Translations under genes and position numbers: made by a program
Source: Himantopus leucocephalus
Taxonomy: Eukaryota > Chordata > Aves > Charadriiformes > Recurvirostridae
Assembly: GCA_003993805.1 (NCBI GenBank)
Contig: RSEF01000004.1
Span: 3,853,236-3,917,235, forward strand
Direction: 5' to 3'
DNA length: 64,000 bases
Part shown: positions 1 to 12,100 of the stretch, piece by piece
Layout of the letters: each line of letters begins with the position of its first letter
Numbering within the stretch: the stretch's first letter is position 1
The notes under the pieces: model-generated
Databases searched by the model: none
The model's input: only the letters and a program-made list of their open reading frames with translations
Told to the model about the DNA's origin: nothing

Positions 1-108
1 ATGTGGTGCTGAGGGACATGGGTTAGTGGTGGTTTGGGCAGTGCTAGGCTGATGGTTCTAGCCAGTGATCTTAAAAGTCCCTTCCAACCTAGACGATTCT
101 ATGATTAA
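1..108 (+). mobile_element. CR1 LINE, 3' end, cut by window edge
   Basis: This is the 3' terminal part of a CR1 retrotransposon in sense orientation. It is recognised by the block GAGGGACATGGGTTAGTGGT, then GATCTTAAAAGTCCCTTCCA and the terminal ATTCTATG 8-mer that marks CR1 3' ends. The same sub-terminal block recurs in the copy at 62.4-62.8 kb and, on the minus strand, at 19.2 kb, so these three probably belong to one subfamily. The element runs off the left edge, so its 5' extent is unknown. It has no coding capacity here. Confidence 0.9.
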
Positions 109-422
109 TTCTTCATGTGAGTAAAAGCTTGTTGCTACTATAGAAAAAATGTATTTTACAGAGTTAAAATAATTTAGTTGCAGGCAAATTCTCTGATACT
201 TTGTTTGCTTGTCCTTTCATGTTTGCATACTGTGCTGATTTAATGTTCATCACGCGCTGAAGGACAATAAAATATCACATCTCCCTCCCAAACAAAATAT
301 GGCAAAGATATGTTATTTACCAAAGTCTACTGACTGTTTGTGAGACTGAAATCGCATGAGGAATTCAGTAGCTACATTTTCAACTTTTTTGGTGCATTTT
401 CATAATTAACTTCTCATTACAG

Positions 423-686
423 GGTTGAAGGATGGGAATTAAGTCATCTTGTTTTAGCTGCCAGCATGGGCATCTTTCTTGCCTTTCTGTGGACTCTCTT
501 TAGAAACCGATTACTGTTGTGGATGCCAGCTCTGACTGCCTCCAATGCTGTCGTCGTGGCTGTAATATTAGAAGTCTGCAAGAATTTGTACCACAGCTGT
601 GCTCTGATAGCTGACTCCTATAAGCATGCTTGGAAGAGACACCAAAATCCTCAGGTGGCACCTGTGGAAATTGGTGGATGTTTCAG
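423..686 (+). CDS. candidate internal exon, unknown protein
   Basis: I do not recognise a gene here. What is visible is a pyrimidine-rich tract ending in TTCTCATTACAG (to 422), an open frame from 424 without stops, and a strong donor TTTCAG/GTGAGC after 686. The enclosed 264 bp would be a symmetric phase 2-2 exon of about 88 codons. The translation has two hydrophobic stretches, around LVLAASMGIFLAFLWTLF and ALTASNAVVVAVILEV, and then a polar tail, which would suit a membrane protein segment. A second AG at 464 could give a shorter exon. The frame closes with TGA just past the donor. No family signature is evident, and an open stretch of this size with chance splice sites is quite possible in 64 kb, so this is a weak candidate only. 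Confidence 0.22.
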
Positions 687-3600
687 GTGAGCACCAGCTT
701 GTCCTCACACAGCAGCAGGCGCAGCAACTGCTCAAAATCTGTTGTTGGTGTCGTTAACCTGTTATTTTGGAGAGTCAAATCTCAGTGGCGAAAAGTATTA
801 CGTTTAGGAGAGCTCTGAAGGAGCAGGGAGGAGAGCTGCGCCCGCCTGGTATTTTCAGGAGAACCGGTTTCCATCCAAATGCCCTCCCAGCAATCGATGC
901 AGTCCATAACCTCTCTGCTGCCCTGGACAGTGGGACAGGGAAACCTCTGTGGGACGGGAAGGTCTCAGATCTCTCTAAGTGGGAGAACTATGGCAACAGG
1001 TAATGTTCTTTTGTTAAGGTGTTGGCTGATATGAGAGACTGCACAATAAGGGTGGTCTAGATGTGCATGTGTGGTTGCTACGCATGAAGATGCAGTAACG
1101 AAAACTCACTTTAAACTAAAACTTGTTACTTGTTGTAACATCAAGCTTTAGAAAATGCCCAAATCGTTTTGGCTTTTGTTTGCATAAACATTATAATGTA
1201 CTGTTTAACTCAAACCAAAGGTTTTTGTTGCTCAGTTTGCTTTTTTAAATTTCTTTCTTTTTTAACCTTTCCAGTACAGTCTCCTTGCAAACTTGCTGTA
1301 GCAGCATATGTCTCACAAAGAAGGTATTTCCAAGATAAGAACTCGGTTCTTTTGCAATAAGATTATCTTGCAGCTCAGCATTTCCTTTGCTGCTACAGTA
1401 ACAATGAGATGTCTTGCCTCGTTAGCTTAGTGACTTGGTGCTTAATATCCTTTTTTTCTTATAGCAGGGAAACAATAGCTTAGCTAAAAACTTTCCTGCT
1501 CCAGGTTTTGGTAGGCACTGCTATTAATGTTCACTGGACACTAATTTAGAAAAATCTATTGGAATTGTGAACCTGTGAACAGAGCCACTGCTTGTTTTCA
1601 CTATTTCTATAGTTTTACTAATGTTACTGGTGAAAAGTATGTTCATAGGCAGCTCTGGAAATAACCAGCTGCTTTTTCCCACTTTGAGTTGGAGCTGTTA
1701 AATTGCCTCTCTGCTGAGATTCCGCAGTCTGAGAACGTCAACACGTGTGGGACCCTAAATAAGTGAGGAAAAAACAGGTGGGGAGAGAGCAGGCTGCAGT
1801 CTTATGCTCAAGGACACATTTTCATGCTCCTAGATAAGAGAGTTTTGCTTTTCTGTAGCAGGCTTTCAGCTGGGCTGGTGGCGCTGGTGCCTGCTTTCAC
1901 CGTCGGTTGGCTCTGTGCAGCACCAACATGCTCCCCGGGGTGCTCGCTGCTGGCTGGGCTGCCCCAGACACGCGGCCCAAGGGTGCGACTGCATTTCTGT
2001 TCAGTGTACTGATTGTTTTAATTTTGGCACAAAAAGAAAATGCTTGTGGAAAGGCTGTGGCTTGTGGGTACAAACACTTAACTTGCTGGAGTCCTGCGAA
2101 TGGTCTGAAACCAGGGTAATTGTACTGACAGATCCTACTCTTAAAATGTGCAGTAAAGCAAATCATATCCATTGTTTTATACTATTATTTTTTTTTCCTA
2201 AACTTATTTCACACTTCAATTTCTCCTTAAGCAGTGTATCTGCACACTTTTATTTTTATAGAGCGGCACTCTCACCGTGTATTTTATAGCAGATCTCCGC
2301 TTCTGGCCATTTCGAGACAAAACTCTACCAGGACCTATGGTGTGTCCTGTGTTGCTGTGTGTTACTCAGGGCACACAGGGAGCAGCTGCTGCTCGCTTGA
2401 GAATGGAGGAGAAACACTCATCTGGTGAAAAACCATCTCTCATGCCCAATGCGCACGTGCTGGCCTGGGGTCAGTCAGTGGGCTGGAGGGTGTTCCTGCA
2501 CCCAGGCTCCTCCATGGCACGGGAGGACCGGTGGGCTCGGGGAGGGCTGTCCTCGGGCTGCGGGTGTGGTCCTGGGTGGCCTTTGGGCTGCTGCCCAGGC
2601 AAAATGTCTTGGAGAGCATGTGCTGCCTCAGATGTGTTAAGCAGTTCGTGTGGTGCGCAGTAGCAGTTTATCTGGTTGTATTAAGCCCCGATGCCCCTGG
2701 GGATTAAGAAAGAAACCGTTCGTATGCCACGAGGCATCAAAGCTTTCTCCTGTGCTTTAGCAGACTGTCCTCTGCCTGCTGGGCTGGCCTGGCGTTGCTG
2801 GCAGCAGGGTTAGCCCACTTTACGTGCTCTAGGTAAGTGCTAGTGGAGGTTTACTGTTTCGGAAATAACATATGTTTTGGGGGATTCAAAGGCAGCCACC
2901 TGCATCTTCAGTACCAAGTTGTGAGTAATAATGTAGTAATACCTTCCTAATAACTGCCATCTGCTTAGGCTTTATAAACATTAATATTTAGCTTCCTTCT
3001 GTGTGGTGATTTCATTTCCTGAGAAATATTCTTCTACTGAGTGACGAGATGGGCCTGACTGCAGGAGGATACGGCCGCACTGCTCCCCAAAGCCTAACCC
3101 TTGGCAGGAACTCTTCGCTACACGGATGAGCGTCTCGCTGAATGGCAATCTGTGCTGGCAGATGCAAGGGATGTTCAGCCAAGGGTGCTTGATGGGGCTT
3201 TTCTCTTTCCTTGGCTGTGTTCAGTGACAGTGACAGTGACTAGAGCTCTTGGAGTCCCTGACCACTGAGCGTCCCCAGGGACCTGGCCAGTCACGGTGTG
3301 CGCTGGGGTTGTTCTCTGAGAGCTGACTTGCAGCGAACGTGGGAGCATGCAGCCCTCCAGCGCCGTGTTGGTCCAGGGTCTGCTCCTGCCACAGCTTTCC
3401 TGGTAACGAGCCCGTGCTGCGGAGCTGGGTTTGATTTCTTTGAGTGCTCCAGCATCTCCAGCAGCTGAAGAGAGCACGTTATCAATAATGCACATTAATG
3501 GTGCTGTTAGCTGGGACAGATCTAGCCAGCATGTTCATTAAACAGCTCTGGGGTTTTCTAGGCCTCAGTAAAATTTCTTCCTGATTAATAGCGGAAGTTG

Positions 3601-5923
3601 GAGCTTAAGGGGGCTGCCCTAGAGAGCACAATTGCTTTTCCTGAAGTACGTGAAGGTCGTCAGATTCCTGAGGCCTGATCCAGAGTGTCACAGAATGGCA
3701 GGAATTGTTTCAGGGATTCCAGGGGGACTCCTCGGCTCCTGCGTTTGCGAGTTTAGAGTGTCGCCTCTGTTAATGAGACAAAAAAAACCATTTTGCTTTT
3801 TAAGGGCTTACAAAACAGAAGTATCTCAAAATCTCACATCCTAAATCCAACTAATCTGAAAATCTCTTGTAGATTAATCTTCAGTCCAACTCCTTTTTTG
3901 AATTTAAATGTTTACAGTGCTGTGTGCCTATTTTCTGTACTGTATGTTTTTAGATCAGAAGTGCTTGCTTTCCATGGAGCCGGGGCTCTTGTCTCCCTGC
4001 TGACTGTACTGTTTATGAGTGAAGAATAAGAATGAGGAAGTTGAGATGGTTGTGGTGCCACAGACTAGTTCTCCTTTTCCCCCTTACCCATCCTATAATT
4101 CCTCTATTTCCTTCGAACTCAGGTATTTTGCTTAAACTTAAAATTTCTGACAGTTGTGCAAGTGGTTTTTTCTTGCCATTGCAGACCTTTAGGACGTGTT
4201 TGGGAAGATGATGAAAAACAAACCCTGACAACTAGTGTCAAAGAAACTTGGGAGCAGAGGTTTGCAAGGTCTTGGAGGCTCATAACCAAAGTTTTTAGAA
4301 AGCGTTTGCTCCTTTCCTACCAAAAAGGATAAAACGAACGTGTAGATTAAACAACATTGTTACCAACCCAAAGGGACAGTTAATGAGTGCCGTGTACTGC
4401 ACCATAATCACTCAGCGAGGATGTTTATATGCCTGTGACCCCGTCAGGTCTAAAGAATGATACTGCCTTCAGAAGTCTGTGAGTGCCACGATCCTTGTTT
4501 GAGGATATCTGGGGTGTTTGTCGTCAATTAACAAAACAAACCAAACAAAAAACCTGATAAATCTGAGACAGGATCTAGACCATGTCCTGAGAGGGCTTAT
4601 GGCTTGCAAATTTTGCAAGTGTTTAGGGACACATATAGCATTTTTCATCAGAATAGCGCCTCTGCTTTTAATGAAATTACTTCCACTTATGTATGTGTAT
4701 AAGCGTTTGCAAGATCTGAAAGTCTTGGGGACTGCATGTACAGCAGAATGCTTGCATCACCATCTAGCATCTTGTCTGCATATAAAACTTCTGCTATAAA
4801 AACTGCCAAACAGATCTATAGTGTTTGTCTTGGGTGGGTTCCAGTTTCCGTTCTACAGTGAGAACAAGATTCCAGCATCAGGCGAGAAAGGGAGGGGATT
4901 GCATAGCACATTGGTGCTTGAAACGCAGTGATTTGTAGGTCACAAGGCAGTTCCAATAAAATAACTTGCTCCTTTTAAGCTATTTGTACCAAGGGGTCCA
5001 AGTGATGAGATGCATGTCATATAGAGTACGTCTCTCAAAACTAAGTTCCATCTGCTTGACCTTTCCATAAAACAGTTCTTCATAGAGCTTCTTCATAGTT
5101 CTTCGTTGTTTTACTAACAATCGAAGTCCCAATGAAGAGTCAGTAAACCTCATCTGCCTTCTCTGGTATTTCCTTATAGCACAAAATAAAAAGTGTTCAT
5201 TGCTTATTTATTTTTGGCTATGGAGAGACAGTGGTGTGATAATATATCCTGGAGAAGTTTTAAAAAAAATCAGGTCAGAGTGAAACTATGAAGCTGTTAA
5301 GAGATTCTTTCAGTTTTATATACATACCTGCTGGGTATGATATTTCTTTTAATTTATATAGCAGAGTGAATGTTACAACTGGATTAATATTCCTGCACTT
5401 CTGTTGAAACCAACAAACTACCAGTTGTACTTGGGGACAGCAGGGAAAATCCTTTTGAGCAGCACGGAAACTTCTTGTTCTGCATGCAAATAACCCTGTA
5501 CTCCTCAGTGAAAAGTCTGTAGGCAGCAAAGGTCCATGTCCGGAGAAAAGGGAGGCAGGAGCTGTCTGTGGGGACCTGGCAGTGCTCAGGGTTACGCCGC
5601 CACATGGGAATCCAACCGCTAAATTTTCTGCCTCCTGCTGTGCTGGCTTGCCTTTGTAACATGCTGTAAAAACCTGTTGGCGTGCTGACTGTTTTATGTG
5701 GTGCCAGTGGCCTGTGAGTCTCAGTTTTATCTTTTCCCAGGCCTCCCCACCCTGGATTTTGGATGTATGGGGTCCTGAGTCATCTATGACTCTGGGGTGC
5801 CATGAATTCAGATTGACCACAGCCCAGAAATACGCTCAGGCATCTCATGCCTGTGCTTAAAGCTAATTCATGGCTCTTTGCTTGCAGCAGAGAAAGACCA
5901 GGACAAATCCAGAGTAGGTATTT
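687..5923. other. unique non-coding stretch
   Basis: I see no CR1, RNA gene or convincing exon here. Short open frames in all phases look like chance. Small items are an (AGTGAC)3 run at 3223-3240, a somewhat GC-rich patch around 2440-2640, and a 21-bp sequence at 3506-3526 that recurs with one mismatch at 14023-14043. A 181-codon minus-strand open frame at 5275-5820 has no recognisable domain and no supporting splice or promoter context. Confidence 0.6.
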
Positions 5924-6158
5924 CATAGAATCACAGAACGGTTTAGGTTGGAAGGGACCTTAAAGATGGTCTAGTCCCAACCCCCCTGCCATGGGCAGGG
6001 ACACCTCCCACCAGCCCAGGTTGCTCCAAGCCCCTTCCAACCTGGCCTTGAACACCTCCAGGGATGGGGCAGCCACAGCTTCTCTGGGCAACCTGGGCCA
6101 GGGACTCACCACCCTCACAGTCAAGAATTTCTTCCTAATATCTAATCTAAATTTGGGA
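5924..6158 (-). mobile_element. CR1 LINE, 5'-truncated 3' end
   Basis: This is CR1 in antisense. It starts with the inverted terminus TCATAGAATCACAGAA, then GGTTTAGGTTGGAAGGGACC, the AGCCCAGGTTGCTCCAAGCC block and the GGGATGGGGCAGCCACAGCT block. It stops after the TTCTTCCTAATATCTAATCT segment. About 235 bp of the non-coding and ORF2-terminal 3' end remains, so the copy was heavily 5'-truncated at insertion, as is typical. The sequence is close to the copies at 22.7, 28.9, 48.0 and 55.6 kb, suggesting one relatively young subfamily. Confidence 0.95.
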
Positions 6159-9100
6159 GCGTTGTAGAACAGTCAGAACTTTCCTGCCCATGCCAGAAGT
6201 GGAAGGATGTGACTTCACCGCGTGCTGGTTTCGAGGGAGGAACATGCTAGTTTGCCTTCAGACAGGGGGTTTCTGGACTTCTCAGGAGCTGTAGGTTATT
6301 TGAAAATCTACATATGTATCCCAGAAAGCTGCAGTTCTTTGCCAGCACATGAAACTTGTCATAGAGCCAGGGGTGGCTGCTGCCACCATCACTGTTCTGC
6401 CCATGATGGCACCCAAGCAAGCCAGATTTGGGAATCGGTTCTGCAGAGGTGTCTCCTCTGGTCCATGCCATCGCATGCTTTTGTCTCCAGAGGCAATGGC
6501 AGCACATTCTGACCTTATCTGCAAGTATTGCTACTGCTGAGTGATTGAGATTGATGATAAGAGCCTGACATCTTTTCATGGCTAATTAGTTCAAAATGAG
6601 AACAGCTCTTGTATTCACTGCTGACTATCGGAGACAATAATTACAAGACTATTTTGTATGAACAATTTATATCCTGTTCACTGGGCTGGTGCTGCTACCC
6701 AGCTAAACGTTTCAGAAAAGACTGTTCACTTCTCATGATGATCAGTAAAAATAGATTAATGGGAGAGTTTTCGTCAAAGGGTAAAAGGAGGACAGGCTCC
6801 TCTGAGCAGCGCTTGTCAGATAAGTGCATATGCTGAGTGGAGAACGGTGCGCATAGACTGGGGGTCGCTGCCTTTCCAGCTTCGTGATCCGAAGGCTTCC
6901 TTTCCACGAGCCATACTGCAGTGCCTTGGCAATTCCTGGGTGAGTCACACGTGTGTAATAGATAAAGCCCTTTTTCTCTTAATTGGATGAATGTTAGACT
7001 AGGGCTGCCAAATTTCAGGGGAGAAACAAACTTTATTAACTGGGCAAAACAACAGCTGTCAGACCCTTTACCTACAAGGGAAAAGGCAATAAAGCACAAA
7101 ATCTAAAATAGATGGATGCAGTTTTCTGTCCAGTCATGCATGCTTCCTATTACCGAATTACTGAGATGAAGATATTAAAGCATGCAAATGAAGTGAGCTT
7201 CAGCATGTGCAATGATACACTTGTGAAGGAAAACGTACCTTGGGAAGTTGCAATTAGGATCTGTGTAGCAGCGTATTTTGACCAGTTGCTAATGAGTGTC
7301 CCAATACTGGCATAAAATTCATGTAGATTAGCTAATAAGAATATATTTTGCATTCCCTGAATTACTTCCTGTGAGTGGTGGGTCTGTTTCTACTGCTGTT
7401 AAAGGACTCTCTAAAATGAGGTATTCTACAAGAGCACGTTTTGGTGCCAAGGGTTCCTGGTAATGGACGTAACTTCTGCTGGAAATGCCATTTTGCACTG
7501 AAATAGGTCTCTTACATTATGGAAACAGCACCACAGAGGGTCAGCGGTTTTAGTTGTCTATAAAACTGAAACGAAACTGTCAACATATTTTATTATTGTC
7601 CAGCCTGTGAGCGGTGACCGTTCAGACATATGGATTGTCCCCGTATTTGTGCAAGAAAAAGCTGCTGCTCGGGTGGCGAGATGCCTGGCTGCTGCCTTGA
7701 GAGCTGGGAGCTTCGTGGGGTACCTGGGGGCTGGTGTAGCTGCTGCTGCGTGGCTCTGTCTTGACTTGGTGTAACATCAGGGCGAGTGCCCTGGGCAGCA
7801 AGAGGACGTGTGTTTGGTATTGCACACGGCTTTGTTGGCGCGTCTGCTCTGGGTGCTCGGTTTGCTCTGCCTAGATGAACCATTAGTCCCCCTTAGGAAA
7901 TTCCTTGTTATTTGCTAAGTCTTGCAACAGCAATTTCTCACAGAGAAGTTGCAGGCTTGCTAGTAGTTACTTTCGAGCATGGCATTACATTTTCCTGTTG
8001 TTTTTTTTTCCTTAAAAATGGCCAAAAGCCGGAGGAAACGAATGCCTTTTTCTATTGTTGAGCCAGTTTCGGTCCTATTCTGGTCTTCACAGAAGAAGTG
8101 GTCCTTATGCTGTATTGTATCCTCAAAAATCCCCTGCGTTTTGATTTAATCTAGCTTTGGGAAGCTTCTGAAAAAAAAGGAGGACCTTATTCTTTGCATA
8201 GAATAAAGTGAGATAGCTGGGAACCATTGCCCGTTGAGAAAGGAAGAAAAGGAAATACTTGCTTGCAACTCTACTCTGAGAGGTTCTGGGGTTTGGGTCT
8301 TCCAGATAATGAGAGATCTGGGAAAAAGCCAGAGAATTGTAACCATCAGAGGTGTTTTTCTCAGCAATTGTTGCCTCTTGGATTTCACATAAGCCATTAT
8401 CACAAAAACTGGTAGGGTTTGCAGAAAGAAAAATGAAGCTTTTTTTTTAAAGACAGAAAAGGCAGACTTCTTGCAGACCTCTTTTCCCTGTGACCACAGC
8501 TGTATTTGGGGAAGAAATATAGGTGAGAGAGCACGTGGAGAAGCTTGTGTTTTTTAAGAATCTGCGAGTTACATTTCCTTGTGTGTATGTGAGGTGTTTT
8601 TTTTTTTTTTTGGTTGGTTTGTTTTTTGAAGAGAAGGGGCGTAATCTGTGGTCGTCAACCTCTATGGTGTCCTGGATAGCTAAAACCCAGAGGTGTCATT
8701 TCGATTAGAGTAACTTTGAAAGGAGTCCATGGGACATAATACTGTTTTGCTCCAATTGGGAATTACATCCACTGTTTCCTCAACTTACTTCCCACTTGTA
8801 GACCAAGCCGGGACACAAACTTGTATAACAAATAAGCAGTTTGATATACAACTTTCGAGTAGTTCTGTTCACTTCACAGTGATCTCATGGTTGGATTTGA
8901 CCCATGTTTCAGTTTTAAGAAAAATATTGTTTTGACTCCATCACAAACTGTCAACTGGTAGATGATCAATGAGCCTTTCAATTCTTTGTTAGTACCTTAA
9001 TAACTAAATATATAAGGGGAAAGGTCAAGACTTTTTTTATTCTTTTTTTTAAAGCATAGTCTTAAGAGAGTTCTCCATGTGTTAGTATCAAGAGTTGACA

Positions 9101-12100
9101 AACAGAAAATTTGTCAGGGCTATTTTTTGGAAGAGACCTAGGAATGCTTAAATCCATTTCAGACATGTTAAAATATACCCGTTCCTGCCAGAGTATCACT
9201 GATTAAGAATAAAGAATTGTTTTATTCTTAATTTTTCAGAATTACACGTGCATTTTATGAACAAACATGATGCAATGTGACATCCCTGTGTTGGGAGGTA
9301 GGAATGGCTTAGAATTTGAACAGAATCCTGAAAAATGTGCTCTGAAAACCTGTCCTCTGATGTCCTTTCCCTGACTGCCAATCTTAACTCTAGAGAGAAG
9401 AGAATCCTTTAAAAATATTTTATTTCTCACACTATGAAGAGTCCTCTGAGTATAATAAGAAACGTCATTAAGAGCTGAACTGAACTTATAGAATATTGTG
9501 CCTCTGCTGATCAAGTTAGGATTTTTTTAAAGTATGACAGCAGTTCATTGTATAAAGTAGCAATTTCTCTTTGTATCCATCTAAGTGATATCATCCCTGA
9601 AGGCTGGAAGAAAAAATCACCAATCGTTGGAGATAGGCAGTCCTTTTTCTGCAGCTCCACAGTGTCCTGATACTCCTACACTGGGAACAGCCCAAGGATT
9701 CCTCTAATCTTTCAGTCTTGGTCATTCATATTTAGGTTTCAATTTCAACAGCTAGAGAAATTCTGGTTTTATCCCTCTTAGGTAGTGCTGTATGTACACA
9801 GCGTATGCGTTCAACCAGACGTGATTCCACTGTCAATTGTGCTGTCTTGGAGAGTAGCCTCAGTGTGCCTAACTTGCTTGGATCGGAGTAAAAGTTTAAC
9901 ATAAATTACTCTTCTGCGTATTGAATCCAAAGTAATTATATGGCAAATGCTCCGGCCAGTAAAAACCCCCTCTTTAAACACCACTGGATGTTTGTCTTGT
10001 TTTTGAACACTGGCCTCTGTTTTCCTGAGACCTGGCTAATTTCCGAATGTGAGATCCTCCAGAATTTCTCACTCCCATCCATAACAGGGAAAGGAGAGAT
10101 GACAGTAGGGAAATGGATTTTAAAAACTCTTAGAGTATTGTCTACAGCTGTATCAACTGAAACTCGTAACATGCAAATCACACGATCCTCAGTAGAATAT
10201 ATTTGTCACTGCTGGCTGTTCTGCATCCACTCAGCTATCGCACTTCATCATCTGCTGCCCGGATTTCCATGGTGATTTGCATTCTGACTTACCTATAAGC
10301 AGTGAGGTCAAATCTTTTTCTGAGCTTTATCTTTTGGGTTGGTCTTTTAATGTCACCTGACTGTAGACACAAAACCGCACAGACATATTGCTGGAGGGCC
10401 AGTTCAGAATTGAAGGACAGCTGTATGGCACCGTACACCCTCCTCTGTAATCACTATTGGACATGGAAGGTTTTTGAGTATATTCCTTTTAAAGCAATTC
10501 AGAAATCAATAGAATGGAATGGAAAAGCCTGTTTCTTGGCTAGAGTCTGAAGAGGTAAGAATTTGGGGACAACGTGACATAAGGCACTGGGAGGCAGAGG
10601 TGGAAACTCATACTGCATCTGCCTCGTAGTTCATTTTTAAACGTGGAGAGAGTTAACTCATGGCGTGTCCAGTTTGGGCAGTTTGTGTGTCTGTGCTGGA
10701 CTGATTGCTCTCCGAGAAAGCCCTCAGTGACACAGAGGGAGTACAGTACACGCAGAGCATCGTCTTTGGGCTAAGCTCAGCCATTTGTGCAAGTCTGATG
10801 TTGGAACGTCTCATGTTGGAAGGCCTCAAGAAGTATCACTGTGTTTAGACTGGGAAATTAATCTCGTGACTTTCCTTGTTGCCAATCTACTTAGTAAATA
10901 TTACTGACAGAAACAAGGTGACTGCTCTTACTGCAGGGACATGTGGAACAAGTCCATACAGTAACTGCTCGGTGCGTGGATCAGCCCTGGGGAGGGCTGG
11001 TGGGTCTGGCACCTGCTAAGCTCACGCTTGGCACGTGGGTCTGCACCTGAATGGCAGGATGCTCACTCATGTGGAGTTAAAACATCTAAAATTGGAACTG
11101 CAGAGGGTTCGCCTGTAGTTATTTCCAAGCTGATGTTTGCAGGGAGGGCTGAAAATGCGATGTGACTTACTGTGCATGGTAAACCAGTGTTACTTTGTAG
11201 GAACAATATGCTTTGTGTGAATCCAAGCAACCTGAGGGTCTTCAGGAGATTGAGATTTGGAACTGCTTTAGGGCAAAATTATTCTAATTGCTTAGTATTT
11301 CTGAAACAAAATAATTATTAATCACTAGTAAACAGTGTTGTCAGAGGCACTGAAAATCCTCTGGGTAACAGAAAGCTGTAAAGCCTTCTCTCTGCTTCTT
11401 GCATGCCTACAGGTAGTAGGATGAAGGGGTTCTGAGGTGGGTTTGCTGTGTTTCTGGTGTTGCAGTTCCCTAGCTTTGACCTTCCCACTGACTCCTCTCA
11501 AAGCATCACTCTCAGACCTTCCAGCGCCACTTCTCGTTGGGTGGACTCTTTCCAGCAACTCCTTCTGTCCTGTGCTATAAGGTGGAGACTTCTGACGTTC
11601 ACTGCAGTCATCTCTGCATGGGTGGCTGTGCCACTCCTCTGTAGGGGCCACGATGCAGTTAGGCAGGGACAGGCCTATCCTGATAAAGCAGACAAACCTA
11701 TTTAGGAGGAACGTATCTTAGAACTAATAAGAAGTTCACAGGTATATTTAGGTGCCATCCTTATCTCCACTGAGAATGGGGAAATTTAATGTCTTTGCTG
11801 CAGGTCTGCTTTGGACTGCTGTTTCTCATTTCTCAATCCAGATGTGACAGAATCACCTTCCCAAGTCCTGTTATTATCTCAGCTCCCTTGAATCAATTCA
11901 AACTTGAAACTTCCCTCTGCTAAGGGCGGGGTTGGGGGGGAAGGCATAAATTCTGGGAGACTTGCTCCCTGCTTTCTGTCAGTATGTGGGATTAATGTTG
12001 CTTCCCGGTGACGTTAATTACCAGTGAGTTAGGAACACAGACAGCTGTGCACCAACCATGATAGATAATGTATTTCAAAAGTGAATACAGTAATTCTTGA

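Noticed and set aside
767..1003. Second candidate exon after 423-686, ending at an AACAG/GTAATG donor
   Set aside because: No convincing acceptor or pyrimidine tract at the left, and the translation looks random.
5275..5820. 181-codon minus-strand open frame
   Set aside because: No domain, signal or splice context. One open frame of this length in 64 kb read in six frames is not surprising.
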